A stretch of 64,000 bases of DNA from Ascaphus truei (GCA_036426205.1 WSYH01002498.1:19357-83356); one strand, 5' to 3'. Shown: positions 43,430 through 54,469, counted from the stretch's first letter. Numbers and translations: made by a program. Notes: a model not told the origin generated them from the sequence alone.

Positions 43430-43604
43430 AGGGGTTCTAAACTCCAGTCCTCGGGACCCCCCACCAGGTCAGGTTTTCAGGATATCCCTGCTTCCCATCT
43501 TTGACCGAGCCACTGATTGAGCCACCTGTGCTGAAGCAGGGATATCCTGAAAACCTGACCCGTTGAGGGGGTGGTGCGGTCTTCAGGACTGGAGTTGAGA
43601 ACCT
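43430..43604. mobile_element. MITE, GGTCAGGTTTTCAGGATATC family, copy 2
   Basis: Inverted ends AACTCCAGTCCTC and GGACTGGAGTT enclose AGGTCAGGTTTTCAGGATAT and its inverted copy ATATCCTGAAAACCTGAC. It is the same family as 25003-25175 and nearly fully self-complementary. Confidence 0.8.
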
Positions 43605-43711
43605 CTGCAATTGCCAGTTAGTGGAAGGCTGATGGGATTGAATTCATAGTCCAGCAAAGTTTGATGTTTTTGGTGTACTTGTGCTCTTGGATAGAGATCC
43701 ATATCTACTAA

Positions 43712-43828
43712 GTGCTGCTATTCCACAAGACACTTTCTGGCGCCAGAAGACACCTTATGGCCCATTCATGTGAATGGATTAGAAGGTATGTTCTGATGCT
43801 TCGAAGGTGTTTTATGGAATAGCACCAG
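43712..43828. mobile_element. Short palindromic element, AAGGYRTCTTC family, copy 2
   Basis: Ends GTGCTGCTATTCCACAA and TTTATGGAATAGCAC are inverted repeats. The centre has CTGGCGCCAG, CCCATTCATGTGAATGG and AAGGTGTTTTATGG. It ends about 70 bases before the next exon. Confidence 0.7.
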
Positions 43829-43899
43829 TTAGAAAATATGGGCCAGAATGCCTGACCGTCAGCGCTGGTAAGTGTGGTGAAGGGTTTATTTCTGCTCAG

Positions 43900-44006
43900 T
43901 TCTGCAGCTAATCAAGTCCCAGAAGTTCCCCAATAAACTTGTCATTGTGCTGGAAACAGAGAAGGAAAGGACTCAGCGCAAGGAATACGTGTTTGCCGAC
44001 TCGAAG
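43900..44006 (+). CDS. INPP5D: INPP5D exon: LQLIKSQKFPNKLVIVLETE
   Basis: Completes the Ile codon of the previous exon and reads LQLIKSQKFPNKLVIVLETE then KERTQRKEYVFADSK, matching SHIP1 ILQLIKSQKFLNKLVILVETE and RKEYVFADSK. The acceptor is TTCTGCTCAG (ending 43899), the donor is AAG then GTAAGT at 44007. The choice of the upstream AG over the TTCTGCAG 8 bases further in is fixed by reading frame and by the ILQ residues. The damaged copy is at 58259-58363. Confidence 0.94.
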
Positions 44007-44164
44007 GTAAGTCACAGACTTGGGCAGAACTCTCTTTTGTGTTTAGGATTTCCCATCAGTGAAGATCAAGAAGGAAGAAATCGCTTTGGTTTTAACATCA
44101 GTAGACAAAGAAGGGTGGGGGCCGTGGGGGTCCTGTCTTCCATGGAATAACAGAGGAGGGAGAG

Positions 44165-44345
44165 GGAGTACGGGGTATGATATGTTTTATTGGTCCAACA
44201 AGTAGGTGAAATGTTACAAACTTTCCCACTTCTCAGTGTCCTTCATCAGGTAGACCCTGACGCTGAGAGGTGGGAAAGCATGTAACATTTCACCTACTTG
44301 TTGGTCCAATAAAAGGTATCATCCCCGCTACTCCCTCCCCCTCCT
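44165..44345. mobile_element. Palindromic MITE, TTGGTCCAACAAGTAGGTG ends
   Basis: Arms TATTGGTCCAACAAGTAGG ... GAAATGTTACAAACTTTCC and GGAAAGCATGTAACATTTC ... CCTACTTGTTGGTCCAATA are reverse complements around a short TCATCAGG/CCTGACG centre. Outer sequences GGGAGTACGGGG and CCCCGCTACTCCC extend the symmetry. Confidence 0.75.
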
Positions 44346-44600
44346 GTGTTACTCATCCCCCGCTACTCCCTCCTTTGTCTCCTGCAACATCAGTAAAAGA
44401 ATACCGTACGTGGGAAATATGTCACAGGTCCCTTTGCAGTGAGGGTACCGGTGCAACTAGAGGGAAGGGAGAGCAAGGATGTTTCCCAAGTGTGGGATGT
44501 TATTTAATTATATGTTAATGGCGTTTACCTTGATGTGGATAGCGGGCGTCAATCATTTTGTGATCAAAAATCTCAACCAAATGACTCCTTTGTTAATAAA
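44346..44600. other. Intron stretch, nothing recognised
   Basis: No exon or identifiable repeat is seen between the palindromic MITE and the next MITE. Confidence 0.5.
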
Positions 44601-44606
44601 GACTAA

Positions 44607-44786
44607 GGCTGCGCTTATAGTGACGGCGACAGCGACGCGACGTCGAGGCAAAACAAATGCATTGCTGCCGTCGCGTGCGCTTATAGTAATGCGAGGCGAT
44701 GGAGCGACGGTTCGGTCGCGATCGCTGGAAGTCATCTCTATTTGATTTTTCCAGCGACCGCCGCCGGCACTATAAGCGCAGCCTTA
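44607..44786. mobile_element. MITE, GGCTGCGCTTATAGTG family, copy 3
   Basis: Starts TAAGGCTGCGCTTATAGTG and ends CACTATAAGCGCAGCCTTA. The interior has CAAAACAAATGCATTGCTGC and CGCGATCGCTGGAAGTCAT. It has the longest intact terminal inverted repeats of the three independent copies. Confidence 0.85.
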
Positions 44787-45547
44787 GGATGTATAATTGC
44801 TCTAATAAATGGCGAGCCAGTTTGGGAGCAGCGCATGGGGTTTTGTATTTGTTTTCCAGAACTGTCTGGCCAATTCTGTGTCCTTGGCAGCAGTCCCGAG
44901 GCACAGAACAATACAGCGGGTTACTAATGCATTGTGGTATGTTGGTAGGTTTGAGCACACCAATTGTTTCGTCGTTATTTAAATATACTTGTGCAAGATG
45001 TTGGCAGCAACATATGCATGAAAATGCATGCGTTCACTCGGACATATTATTAGCAGAAACAACTAGATATAGTTTGAGCAGAAAAAGATAACAAATATAT
45101 TGGAAATGTGCTTAACCTAAAGTGTTCTATTTATATATAGTGTTATATTTATTTATTTAAACATTTGTAACACTCAATTAGATGGGGGGGGGGGGGGGCA
45201 GTCCCACGTAGACATCCAGAATACAGCCCTTTGCAAACAATTAAAAACATGTAACAGGCTTCCTTAAGCAAATATAACCAGGCTAAAGGCAAATATTTGG
45301 CTTCTTTTGTTTCAAAATAAGTTAATCACAAATGGCATTTCTTTATTATCTAATACTACAGAACTGATTTATTGAAAAATAAACCCATATAAGATTTCCC
45401 ACGTTTTGCTGCTTTAACTCTTTCACTTATAGTAAAACCAACAATTGAACCCAGATTGATCCCAGGGGAAGGTAACAACTTAGGATACCAAGACACCCTA
45501 TCACTTGCAATGTAAGCCTCCTTTGTATCACCCTTTCTCCAAAACAG
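44787..45547. other. Intron with a poly-G run
   Basis: Unassigned sequence. A run of about 16 G bases stands at 45184-45199 and is longer in the duplicate. It ends in the CTTTCTCCAAAACAG acceptor of the next exon. Confidence 0.6.
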
Positions 45548-45650
45548 AAGCGAGAAGGTTTCTGCCAACTTCTCCAGCAAATGAAGAACAAACACGCAGA
45601 CCAGCCAGAGCCCGACATGCTGTCCATTTTCACCGGGACATGGAACATGG
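45548..45650 (+). CDS. INPP5D: INPP5D exon: start of the 5-phosphatase domain
   Basis: Encodes KREGFCQLLQQMKNKHADQP then EPDMLSIFTGTWNMG. The GTWNMG motif opens the catalytic domain of inositol polyphosphate 5-phosphatases, and its Asn is part of the active site. KREGFCQLLQQMKNKH is identical to the SHIP1 sequence I know and differs from SHIP2 (KREAFCQLLQLMKNKH). The acceptor is CCAAAACAG (ending 45547), the donor is ATGG then GTGGGT at 45651. Phase 0 in, phase 1 out. The damaged copy is at 59905-60007. Confidence 0.95.
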
Positions 45651-45779
45651 GTGGGTACCGTCTGTCATCTTCTATGTATCAACGTTGCTATAGTCCACAG
45701 TCATCAGTCACAAGATGCTGAATGTCCATTACTGTGCAGTAACGAGACCCTTAGAGCTCTGACCTAACCTAGTTTCCTC

Positions 45780-46200
45780 CGCGGGCGCCACTGCCGGGTT
45801 GATGGCAGCACCATTAGTGCAGCTGCACCGAGCCTCGCGCTTACAGAGACCCCCCAGTCACCCCCACCACATTTGAACTGATTGCCGGAGGAGATCGCGG
45901 GGGCCTCTGTAAGTGCCTCTCACCTTCTCTCCGGAGCTGTAAGCTTCTCGTCCTGGTCCGCATCTCCAGCATCTTCTCAGTGTGATGACGCATCGCTATT
46001 GCAGCACGGCGCCAAATGACGCCGCAACGTCATAGGGCGACGCTTTGCCATAACGTGGCGGCATGTGGCGACAACGTGACGTCACATGATGCCACAACCT
46101 AGCTGGAGGAGATGCCGAATATGCAGAGCAGGAGGAGATGCCGGAGAAGGTAAGAGACCCTGCGCTCTCCCCCGGCACCGAGCCCCGCCATACTCCCAGC
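45780..46200. mobile_element. GC-rich hAT-like MITE with TGACGTCAC motifs
   Basis: Starts GCGGGCGCCACTGCCGGG and contains GATCGCGGGGGCCTCTGTAA and ACGTGACGTCACATGATGCC, related to 2680-2935. Dense CpG and CRE-like TGACGTCA motifs make it a possible but unproven regulatory source. It ends about 50 bases before the next exon. Confidence 0.5.
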
Positions 46201-46252
46201 CGGCCCTGACACCCGCCCTTCTATTTACTGGGCCCTGCTTTTACTGTGGCAG

Positions 46253-46449
46253 GTGATGCGCCCCCGCCGAAGAAGATCATATCGTGGTTCCTCTGCAAAG
46301 GCCAGGGGAAGACACGTGATGAGACCACGGATTACATTGAACATGATATCTACGTGATTGGTACACAGGAGGATCCACTGAACGAGAAGGAATGGGTAGA
46401 CATCCTACTTCGCTCTCTCAACGAGATTACCACGGCCGACTACAAACTG
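46253..46449 (+). CDS. INPP5D: INPP5D exon: 5-phosphatase domain, GTQEDP motif
   Basis: Joins the previous exon across a Gly codon and reads DAPPPKKIISWFLCKGQGKT, then DYIEHDIYVIGTQEDPLNEK and EWVDILLRSLNEITTADYKL. The HDIYVIGTQE motif supplies the conserved Glu that helps hold the active-site Mg2+ in 5-phosphatases. GNAPPPKKITSWFLSKGQGK in mammalian SHIP1 is nearly the same. The acceptor is TTTTACTGTGGCAG (ending 46252), the donor is CTG then GTAATG at 46450. The exon ends in phase 0, and the rest of the domain is beyond the window. The damaged copy is at 60607-60801. Confidence 0.95.
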
Positions 46450-46474
46450 GTAATGCTCATATTTGTTATGAAAC

Positions 46475-46605
46475 ATTCTGGGCCATCTATCCTAAGCAGT
46501 CTTCTGCCACCGGGCAACTGCCATTAAAGTAAATGGGCTTGTAAGGTGTCTTCCAAAACCGGAGGTCTCTTATGACAAAAGACTGCTTGATAAGTATGGC
46601 CCACC
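46475..46605. mobile_element. Short palindromic element, AAGGYRTCTTC family, copy 3
   Basis: Contains GGGCCATCTATCCTAAGCAG, GTAAATGGGCTTGTAAGGTG, TCTTCCAAAACCGGAGG and ACTGCTTGATAAGTATGGCC. The ends are inverted. It starts 26 bases after the exon donor. Confidence 0.6.
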
Positions 46606-46611
46606 ATGTTT

Positions 46612-46655
46612 ATATATTACTAGCTGAGAGACCCGGCATTGCCCGGGATGTAATT
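46612..46655. repeat. CCCGGCATTGCCCGGG stem and poly-G
   Basis: ACTAGCTGAGAGACCCGGCA then TTGCCCGGGATGTAA, followed by eight G bases. The CCCGGC/GCCCGGG stem resembles termini of dispersed repeats found in many animals. I cannot place it in a named family. Confidence 0.45.
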
Positions 46656-46689
46656 TTGGGGGGGGGGCGCGTACGACAGGGTTAGGCTT

Positions 46690-49150
46690 CCCCCCCCCCT
46701 TGACAGCTAGGTGGGTGACTGAGTTGACTGAGTGTGTGGGTGACTGTGTGGGTGGGTTGACACTGAACTCTGAGTGGGTGGGTGGGTGGTGACGAAGGGG
46801 GGAATTTGGGTCGGTGGGTCGCTGTGGGTGACTTTGGGTTCGGTTTTGGGCGTGGGTGGACTTGGGGTAGGTGGGTGGGTGAATTTGGGAGGTGGGTGGG
46901 TGACTGTTGGAGTCGGTGGGTGGGTGACTTTGGGTCCGGTGGGTGGGTGACCACTTGGGTCGGGGTGGGTGGACTTGGGCGGGGGTGGGTGGGGACTTTG
47001 GGTCGTTTGACTTTGGGCGGTGGGTTGAGGGTGACTTGGGGTCGTGTGGGTGAGACGGGTCGGTGGGGTGACTTTGGGCAGCGGTGTTTGGTGGGTGAGT
47101 TGGGTCGGTGGGTGGATGACTTGCGCGGAGTGGGCTGGCAGCCGGCAAGTGGGAAGGGGGGGAAACCGGGCACCGCCCTCTGCACACGGGGGGAAGGTGC
47201 GGTAGGGGCGGGGGGAGTCGGCAAGGAGCGGGGAGGGGGGGGGGGGAAGACGAGAGGGGGGGTGGGGACAAGGGGAGCGGGGGGGGGCGGGGGACGAGGG
47301 GGGGGGGGCGGGCTGGAGAGGGGACAGAGGCGTGAAGGAGGCGCAAGCGGAGGAGGAAACGGGGCAGGTGGGAAGTGAATGGGGGTAGGCCGGGGGGACG
47401 GGTGTCCAGGTGCGGAAGGGCGAAGGCGGGGAGGTGGGGGAGGGGAGTACGGGGGGGGGGAGGGGGAGGGGAGGGCCGGGGGGGGCGGGGTAGTTGAGTG
47501 GCGGCGAGGGGGGGTAAACGCGGAATGGGGGGGCCGGGTGGGGTCAAGGACTGGGTGGAGGTTGGGTGAGAACTGGATGTGTGGTGGTAGACTGAAGTGG
47601 GTGAAGAGTGGAATGGGTGGGTGGTGTGAGAATGATGGCGTGGCGTGAGGTGGGAGACCGGAAGGTGGGTGGGAGTGGAGAAACACTGAATGGGTGGGTG
47701 AGTGGGAGACTGAATGGGTGGGTGAGTGGGAGAATGAATGGGTGGGTGAGTGGGAGACTGACATGGGTGGGTGAGGTGGGAGATGAATGGGTGGGTGATG
47801 GGGGAGGGACTGAAGGGTGGGTGAGTGGGGAAACTGAATGGGGTGGGTGAGTGGGAAACTGAATGGGTGGGTGAGTGGGAAACTGAATGGGTGGGTGAGT
47901 GGGGAAACTGAATGGGTGGGTGAGTGGGAAACTGAATGGGTGGGTGAGTGGGAAACTGAATGGGTGGGTGAGTGGGAGAACTGTGGAGTGAGTGGAGAGA
48001 CTGGATGGGGGACGAGACTGATGGGTGGGGACTGACTGGGTGGGAGACTGAGACTGACTGGTGGTGAGGGGACGACTGGGTGGGAGACTGACGGGTGGAG
48101 GGAGACTGACTGGGTGAGTGGGAGAATGAGGGGGTGAGTGGGAGACTGACTGGGTGAGTGGGAGACTGACTGGGTGAGGGGTGGAATGAGACTGGGTGGT
48201 GAGTGGGAAGATGACGGGGGGGTGTGGTTGGGAGACTGACTGGGTGGGTGAGTGGTGACGACTGGCCGTGGTGAGTGGGTGACTGACTGGGTGGGTGAGT
48301 GGGTGACTGACTGGGTGGGTGAGTGGGTGACTGACTGGGTGGGTGAGTGGGTGACTGACTGGGTGGGTGAGTGGGTGAGTGGGTGACTGACTGGGTGGGT
48401 GAGTGGGTGACTGACTGAGTGGGTGACTGACTGGGTGGGTGAGTGGGTGACTGACTGACTGGGTGGGTGAGTGGGTGACTGGGTGGGTGAGTGGGTGACT
48501 GACTGACTGAATGGGTGGGTGAGTGACTGAATGGGTGGGTGACTGAGTGACTGGGTGGGTGACTGGGTGGGTGACTGAGTGACTGGGTGGGTGACTGAGT
48601 GGGTGGGTGAGTGGGTGGGTGACTGAGTTGACTCAGTGGGTGGGTGGGTGGCTGACTGAGTGGGTGGGTGACTGGGTGAAAGTGACTGGGTGGGTGTGTG
48701 GGTGGGTGGGTGACTGGGTGGGTGTGTGGGTGGGTGACTGGGTGGGTGGGTGACTGGGTGGGTGGGTGACTGACTGGGTATGGGTGACTGACTGGGTAGG
48801 TGGGTGACTGGGTGGGTGGGTGACTTGACTGAGTGAGTTTTGGGGTGACTAAGTGAGTGGGTGGGTGGGTTACTGAGTGGGTGGGTGACTGAGTGAGTGG
48901 GTGGGTGACTGGGTGAAAGTGACTGGGTGGGTGACTGAGTGGGTGGGTTGGTGGGTGACTGAGTGGGTTGGTGGGTGACTGAGTGGGTTGGTGGGTGACT
49001 GAGTGGGTTGGTGGGTGACTGAGTGGCTGGGTGGGTGACTGGGTGGGTGGGTGACTGGGTAAAAGTGACTGGGTGAAAGTGACTGGGTGAAAGTGACTGG
49101 GTGAAAGTGACTGGGTGGGTGGGTGACAGTGCGTGGGTGGGAGACGGTGG
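46690..49150. repeat. Large GGGTGGGTGAGTGGGTGACTGAC array
   Basis: About 2.4 kb built from four-base steps GGGT, GAGT, GACT and GGGA, densest at 48250-49120. A more complex GC-rich portion at 47130-47540 interrupts it. The minus-strand open frame of 872 codons (49300-46682) is a proline/serine/threonine/histidine repeat and not a gene. Four adjacent GGG runs per short interval make G-quadruplex formation plausible on the plus strand. Confidence 0.92.
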
Positions 49151-49234
49151 GTGACTTACCTTGACCCCGTGGCATCTGGCTGGGGCAGGAGGTGAGTTCG
49201 GGAAGCTGGCACTTAAAGTTACACCTGGGCTAGA
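49151..49234. other. Junction between B and B'
   Basis: After the array the sequence GACCCCGTGGCATCTGGCTG ... GGTGAGTTCGGGAAGCTGGC is seen, and by 49235 it has switched to gypsy RT sequence matching 34975. The same array-end sequence is met again at the end of the window (63945-63995), so B' reaches the same point. Confidence 0.7.
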
Positions 49235-51020
49235 TCCTAGCAATTCCATCCCGCAGGCCCGATTGACAATGTGGAAAGGTGCCGGGTGCGTTCCATCCAA
49301 ATGGCATGACCGAATAAATTAATACAAGCCCTTTGAGTTGTGAAGGTCGACTTTTCCCACACCCCTCCTGGATCATGGGATCTGCCAGTACCCACAGATA
49401 TCCATTGTGGTTCAAAGCTTGCCCCGGGAGTCGTTTAGCAGCCAGTCCATCGGGGCATGGGATATGCAATCCACATGGATGGGCAGTAACTGCTCGGTAG
49501 TCTATGCAGAACGAGTGGTTCACATCCTTTTTGAGAACAAGGACCACTGCTGAGGCCCAGTGACTATATACCTGGAGATCACACCCTTTTTCTCAATATT
49601 TTCTTCCCCCGAATAACCTCCAACGACACTCATCGATATTGCAGGCTTACGGAGGGGCCTCTGATCACCAGGTGTGACTGGTATCAGTGAGTGTGAGTCC
49701 TGCCGCTTGTCCGTGAACAGACTCCATACCTACTAGGCTGGCGCTTTATAGTGACCGGCGTACGTGTACTCGCGGCCAAAACCAATGTATGCTGCAGTCG
49801 CTGATGCATTATTGTGAACAGCAACGGCGACAGGCAACGGCTTGGTCACGATCGCTGGAAGTCAAGTCAATTGATTTTTCCAGCGCCCTATGCGTGACGG
49901 TCACCGCGGTGCGGGCAATGGCACTATAAGTGCAGCCAACAATCTTGCACACTGCTCCGTTGGGAAGCCGCGATCTGGGACGCCTATCCTCCCCACGTCC
50001 TCTAAAGACCTCCCTTTTTGTATGCCTCCCTTAGGAAAGTCATGCAAGCAACTGCGCTTGTTCATCTTCCAAGGTGGGCCACACTGCCATCACCTACCGG
50101 CCCACTTGACATGATATGTTTTCAACATGTTGATGTGGTAGCTCCAATGCTACCAAAACTCTGACCAAGCTACCACGTAATTTGGATCTCGTTCACCCTG
50201 CAGATTATCGGAATAAACAGGCCACCGCGGCAGCTAGGAGATTGTTCTGCGAGTCGGCTTCAGAACAAGCACCTGCTTTCCACGGTGATGAACTACATCT
50301 ACTACGGGTGCATTTACATGATACACGTGCTTATCACTGCGGGTCGAGCTCATCCCTTTAGGTTAGCTGCGTCTAATCCCATCAGATCCGCCAAATCCTG
50401 ACTCCTGACTCCGACCATAGCTCGCTATCCCCCATATAAAGCTCGAGGGTAGAAGCGGTTCGCTCGCCGCGGCAACCCTCCCTGAAATGCAAAAGCAGTG
50501 CTGCAGGGTGTGTTTCTCCCAGTCCCCCCTGTCGGCCCTGTCTCCCAAATTGCCCGCAGCATTTGTTTCAGGGTGCCATTGAACCCGCTCACAACACAGT
50601 CCGATTGGGGAGGGTGCTGATGGTATGAAGCAGAGGGGTCACCCCGCAATCGCCCAGAGACCTTTGGGTCAGCTCACTCATGAAACGTGCTCCCTGTCAT
50701 CAGAATCTCATAGGAAAAATACCCTAGTAAAAATTTAGTAGCGCCTCACCCACCCTTCCCCGGGCTGTCCAATGGGAAAAGACCACTGCCGTCCGGTACT
50801 GTTGTGCAAAGTCCAGACGTTTGGTATATACTTTTCCCCGATCTACTGGGATATCAGGGGCCCGAGGGTTCTACTGCCAACCCGCTGAAAGGGTTCCCCA
50901 TCACTGGTAGTGCCCCAGGGGGGCCTTCACACCCGTTCGCCTTCTCCTACTCGCTGACAGTAATCATTCGGCACTAAAAACTCTAGTTCCTCCACGTTAT
51001 ACCCCCTGCCATATAAACTC
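49235..51020 (-). mobile_element. Gypsy element, damaged second copy (RT, MITE, INT)
   Basis: RT sequence at 49235-49590, the GGCTGCGCTTATAGTG MITE at about 49735-49940 and integrase at 49960-51000 match 34975-36770. Frames are broken every few dozen bases, and the longest surviving piece is 105 codons. Confidence 0.8.
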
Positions 51021-51719
51021 TGGGTCAGCCTTGTGCTATCGTACGGGTGGATTGTAGACCTCCTGATCCCCTGCTTATATATATATATCAAAAAATAATA
51101 GATTTGATTACACGCTCTCACGTCTGCCGGTCCTAATACAAGCAACATAAAGATTGGAAGGTGACCGTAGTCTAGGAGTTATGAGTGCGGGGTAGCATAT
51201 CTGGCATCCAATAAAATAAACTATGATAACGTTATGATTCTGTGAACTACAAAATTAACACAAACAGTAAGCGCAGCCTCCATAGCATGTACACTGTTTA
51301 AAATCAGAGTACAGTTATTTAAAAACTCAGCCCCAAAGGCATTGCACTTACAGGATATTAAAAAAAACATTCATACGTGGGAGAGGAAACTGTCATGTGT
51401 TAAGTCAATCACCAGGGGTGGGGGAGTCCAAGATAGACAAGTGACCTCATCAGCCCCAAGCAGCACCAATCTGTCGGCACACAAGCTGGTACCATACTAA
51501 ACGCTTAGACTGCTCTGCCCTCGCGTCCTTTGCTCCTGCATTGATCATAAATTCTGCTGACAGAAACATCCTGGAAACGCCGCACTCCACATGCAACGCC
51601 ATCCGCCCCAAGTGATTGACATCACACCAACCCTACACGCGTTCGGCACGTGTAAAAGCGACTTCGTCAGGGGACGTCATCTATATAGTATATATATATA
51701 TAATTTATAAACTGTAAAT

Positions 51720-52225
51720 ATTTACTGGTATGTTCATTTGCTGTCTTAGACAGGCTGCAACAACCCCCCACCCCCTGTCTCTCCCCATTATCGACCAGCA
51801 TAACACGGCCTCCGCTACTCCACTGCTGCAGCAAGGGATTACTGGGAAAGACATGCAAATGAGGCTCTCAGTGCCAATTTTGTCTCAGCTCGTATTACAC
51901 AGCAAATCCTCAAGACCAATGCTGCTGTTTAAACACAGCTTTTAGACAGTAGGCTGGGAGTGAGATGCAAAGCCATTAAACCCACGTCCAGAACATGTTT
52001 CATACGAATTGAGGGTCATCATCAGTGTGAGGTTGGTTGTAATGGCATCTATCCATTGTAATACGAGCTGAGACACAGGTGGCACTAGGCTCATTTGCAT
52101 ATCATGCCGAGAATCCCTTGCGCAGTGCGAAGCGCTGTAATATGATCCGGCGATAATGGTGAAGACAGAGTTGCAGACCTGTATAGACATGCAAATGAAC
52201 ATACAGTAATATTTACAGTTGCTTT
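51720..52225. repeat. Foldback repeat, second copy
   Basis: Corresponds to 37321-37808. The arms are recognisable (ATATTTACAGT at both ends) but are now mismatched by indels that differ between the two arms. Independent errors in a single copy would produce this. Confidence 0.75.
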
Positions 52226-53486
52226 TTGCTTTACTGTGGAGGTTTTTTGTCACTTTTTTTACCCACCATAACCTAATAAATTGTGGATATAGATATTATA
52301 TATATCCAATTGGGATATTATGGTGGTTGGTGCTTACTACTTTTCGGCCTAGGTCAGATACAGAATAACTTTACTCCAACTTAACCAACTTGGTGGTTTA
52401 TTGTATAACTTAGTAACAACAGCAGGGTATATCTCCCTGGTCAGTCCCGGTGGTCTTGTGGTCCAAAGGTACAGGCAGGATGCAGTCTGATTTACCAGCT
52501 GTTTTGATCCCTTGTCCAGTTAGAGATATTCTAAGACTAGATCTTTATTCCTATAGGATTTAGTTATAAATACTTTATACAGCTGTTGCGGTGATATATT
52601 GGCTCTCTGTTAGACTAGTGCTTGTGTCTCATTAGATATACAGTATTTGTAGGACTTACGGCTTTATTTGGGACTGCCTATTTACTGTGCTAGTAGTAGT
52701 ATTTCAGGGTTGTTTGTAGCAGGATTACTGTGCACTATCCCCCTGTAGGATACTGATCTACGACAGTGTTCTACTCTAACTGTATCCCCAGATGTGTGTT
52801 TGGTTATGTGGGAGCACTAGTTTATACAGGGTATAAGGGAAGTACCTAGATGGTGACTCTAGGGAAGGACCAGAAGAAAGGGGCTAGGAGCCCCGAAACG
52901 TTTCCCCTTATTTCCCTGTTTTTTGACCCCTCCCCTTTCCCCTTGTGCCTTAGATAGTGTCTCCATTGACTAGTATATTGTAACCCCCCTTTTTGTGTGT
53001 TCGTTATTTATATAGTTCTTGTATATTGTATTGTTCTTGTATATTTCTGTTGTGATAATTAGCTTACATCATGATCAGTGTATTGCATGGATGTGTGTTC
53101 TACGGAATTTCAGCTATATATAAATTAAGTTTTTCTGACAATTATCTTGTTGCAATCGTATCTTGTTTTAGAGTGCTGGGAACTCCCCAAGGTGATATAT
53201 TGCAACTTGGAGGAAATTAGGTTTCCTCCTTTTTTCCGGCACCATTTTATTTCTCAGATTGTTTCATTTTTAGGTGCTGCTAAAAATTGTTATATATAAG
53301 TGTTAAAAGTTGTTAAACCATCCGAGAGATCAAGACAAAGAGCCAGTTTTGGGAGAGAGAAGTGGATTTAAACACGGCTTACTTTGTCAGTCCTATAGAA
53401 AAGGACCAGGGCGGAGAATCCTCTTCTATACCATGTTTCCCGGTGGATAATAATTAGCAGACACCTCCAATTTTGATATTTTTTAG
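52226..53486. other. Copy of the unassigned intron 37809-39086
   Basis: Same content as the earlier stretch, including the GGGGCTAGGAGCCCCGAAAC stem near 52880. No separate feature is seen. Confidence 0.7.
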
Positions 53487-53569
53487 TGTGTGGTGATTCC
53501 AGCACAAGTAAATATGGTCACAACAAACTAAACCAGCTCACATCCCTGGTCTCCAGCTTGGAGGAGAAG
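53487..53569 (+). pseudogene. INPP5D: Damaged copy of exon 39087-39167
   Basis: 83 bases against 81. The acceptor lacks the C of CAG (TTTTTTAG), the first G is missing, and extra A bases and other insertions break the frame around GTAAATATGG and AACTAAACC. The donor GTGAGA is kept. Confidence 0.82.
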
Positions 53570-53745
53570 GTGAGAAAATCGTAACTATACCAACTTTCTG
53601 CCATGGACCACTACCACTATAAGACAGATTAAAAAAAGCGCGTAGCCAATGCAGCTATCATTTCTACCCATGGTTTGTATGTTTTACACCACCACACAAA
53701 CCAAACACATTAAACACTCCAATGTCGTGTTGTTTCTCGTTTCAG

Positions 53746-53814
53746 GTAAAAACCGTTTATTGGAAGGTTCTGAAGTGAAACATCGAGCTCTCTCATCCTC
53801 CAATAACATTTGAG
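53746..53814 (+). pseudogene. INPP5D: Damaged copy of exon 39346-39417
   Basis: 69 bases against 72, with one base lost in each of three runs (CCGTTTTATTG, CGACGCTC, ATCCCTCC). Both splice sites are kept. The net loss is in frame, but the middle is shifted. Confidence 0.82.
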
Positions 53815-54469
53815 GTAATCTTTCTTGTTCATGACCTGCATCTATTGAGTTACATTATCTATTCTTTCGTATTATGTTACAAAGTGTCATACGGTGTTTG
53901 TGTAATGGAGATACAGAAGCAGAAACCTGAATCTTCCAGAAATCCTAATTCCCTGAAGTGACTGAGGCACATATGAGTTATTACTACAGTGCATTCCAAT
54001 AAGGCATCTTCCAGCCCAGAAGAACATTTACTGCCCATCAAGTCAATGGGCTATAAAGCGTCTTCCGCGTTTCAGACGGTGGGTCATCCTAGAGATGATC
54101 CATCAACAAACTCACTGGAAGTTGTGACATCACGTTGCCTTGAGTATGAGTTGAGGGGCACTTGACTGATTCCGTTAAGTGGCTCGTCCCTCTGCGATAT
54201 ATGCAGGGTCTGAGAATCTGAAAAGAATGAAGTCTACAAGTTGAGAGGGGCCTGAATGGATTAGCGCTAGTCCGCACAGAGACTCACGTGCGGAAGAAGC
54301 AGATAAGACAACGCTGAGCTCAACATTGCGGAGGCCCAGCAATACTATCAGCATGAAAATGTCAGCATAGCTCACCAACCTATACAGTGATAATGAAAGC
54401 GGGGTGTTGAGACAGTGGAACCTCTTATTTTTCTAACCGAAGAGGTGGTCGGCAGGAAAGCTTGCAAAA

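Noticed and set aside
46682..49300. 872-codon minus-strand open frame
   Set aside because: It consists of proline, serine, threonine and histidine words produced by a GGGT/GAGT/GACT array. It has no domain, and its counterpart in the noisy copy is broken and different.
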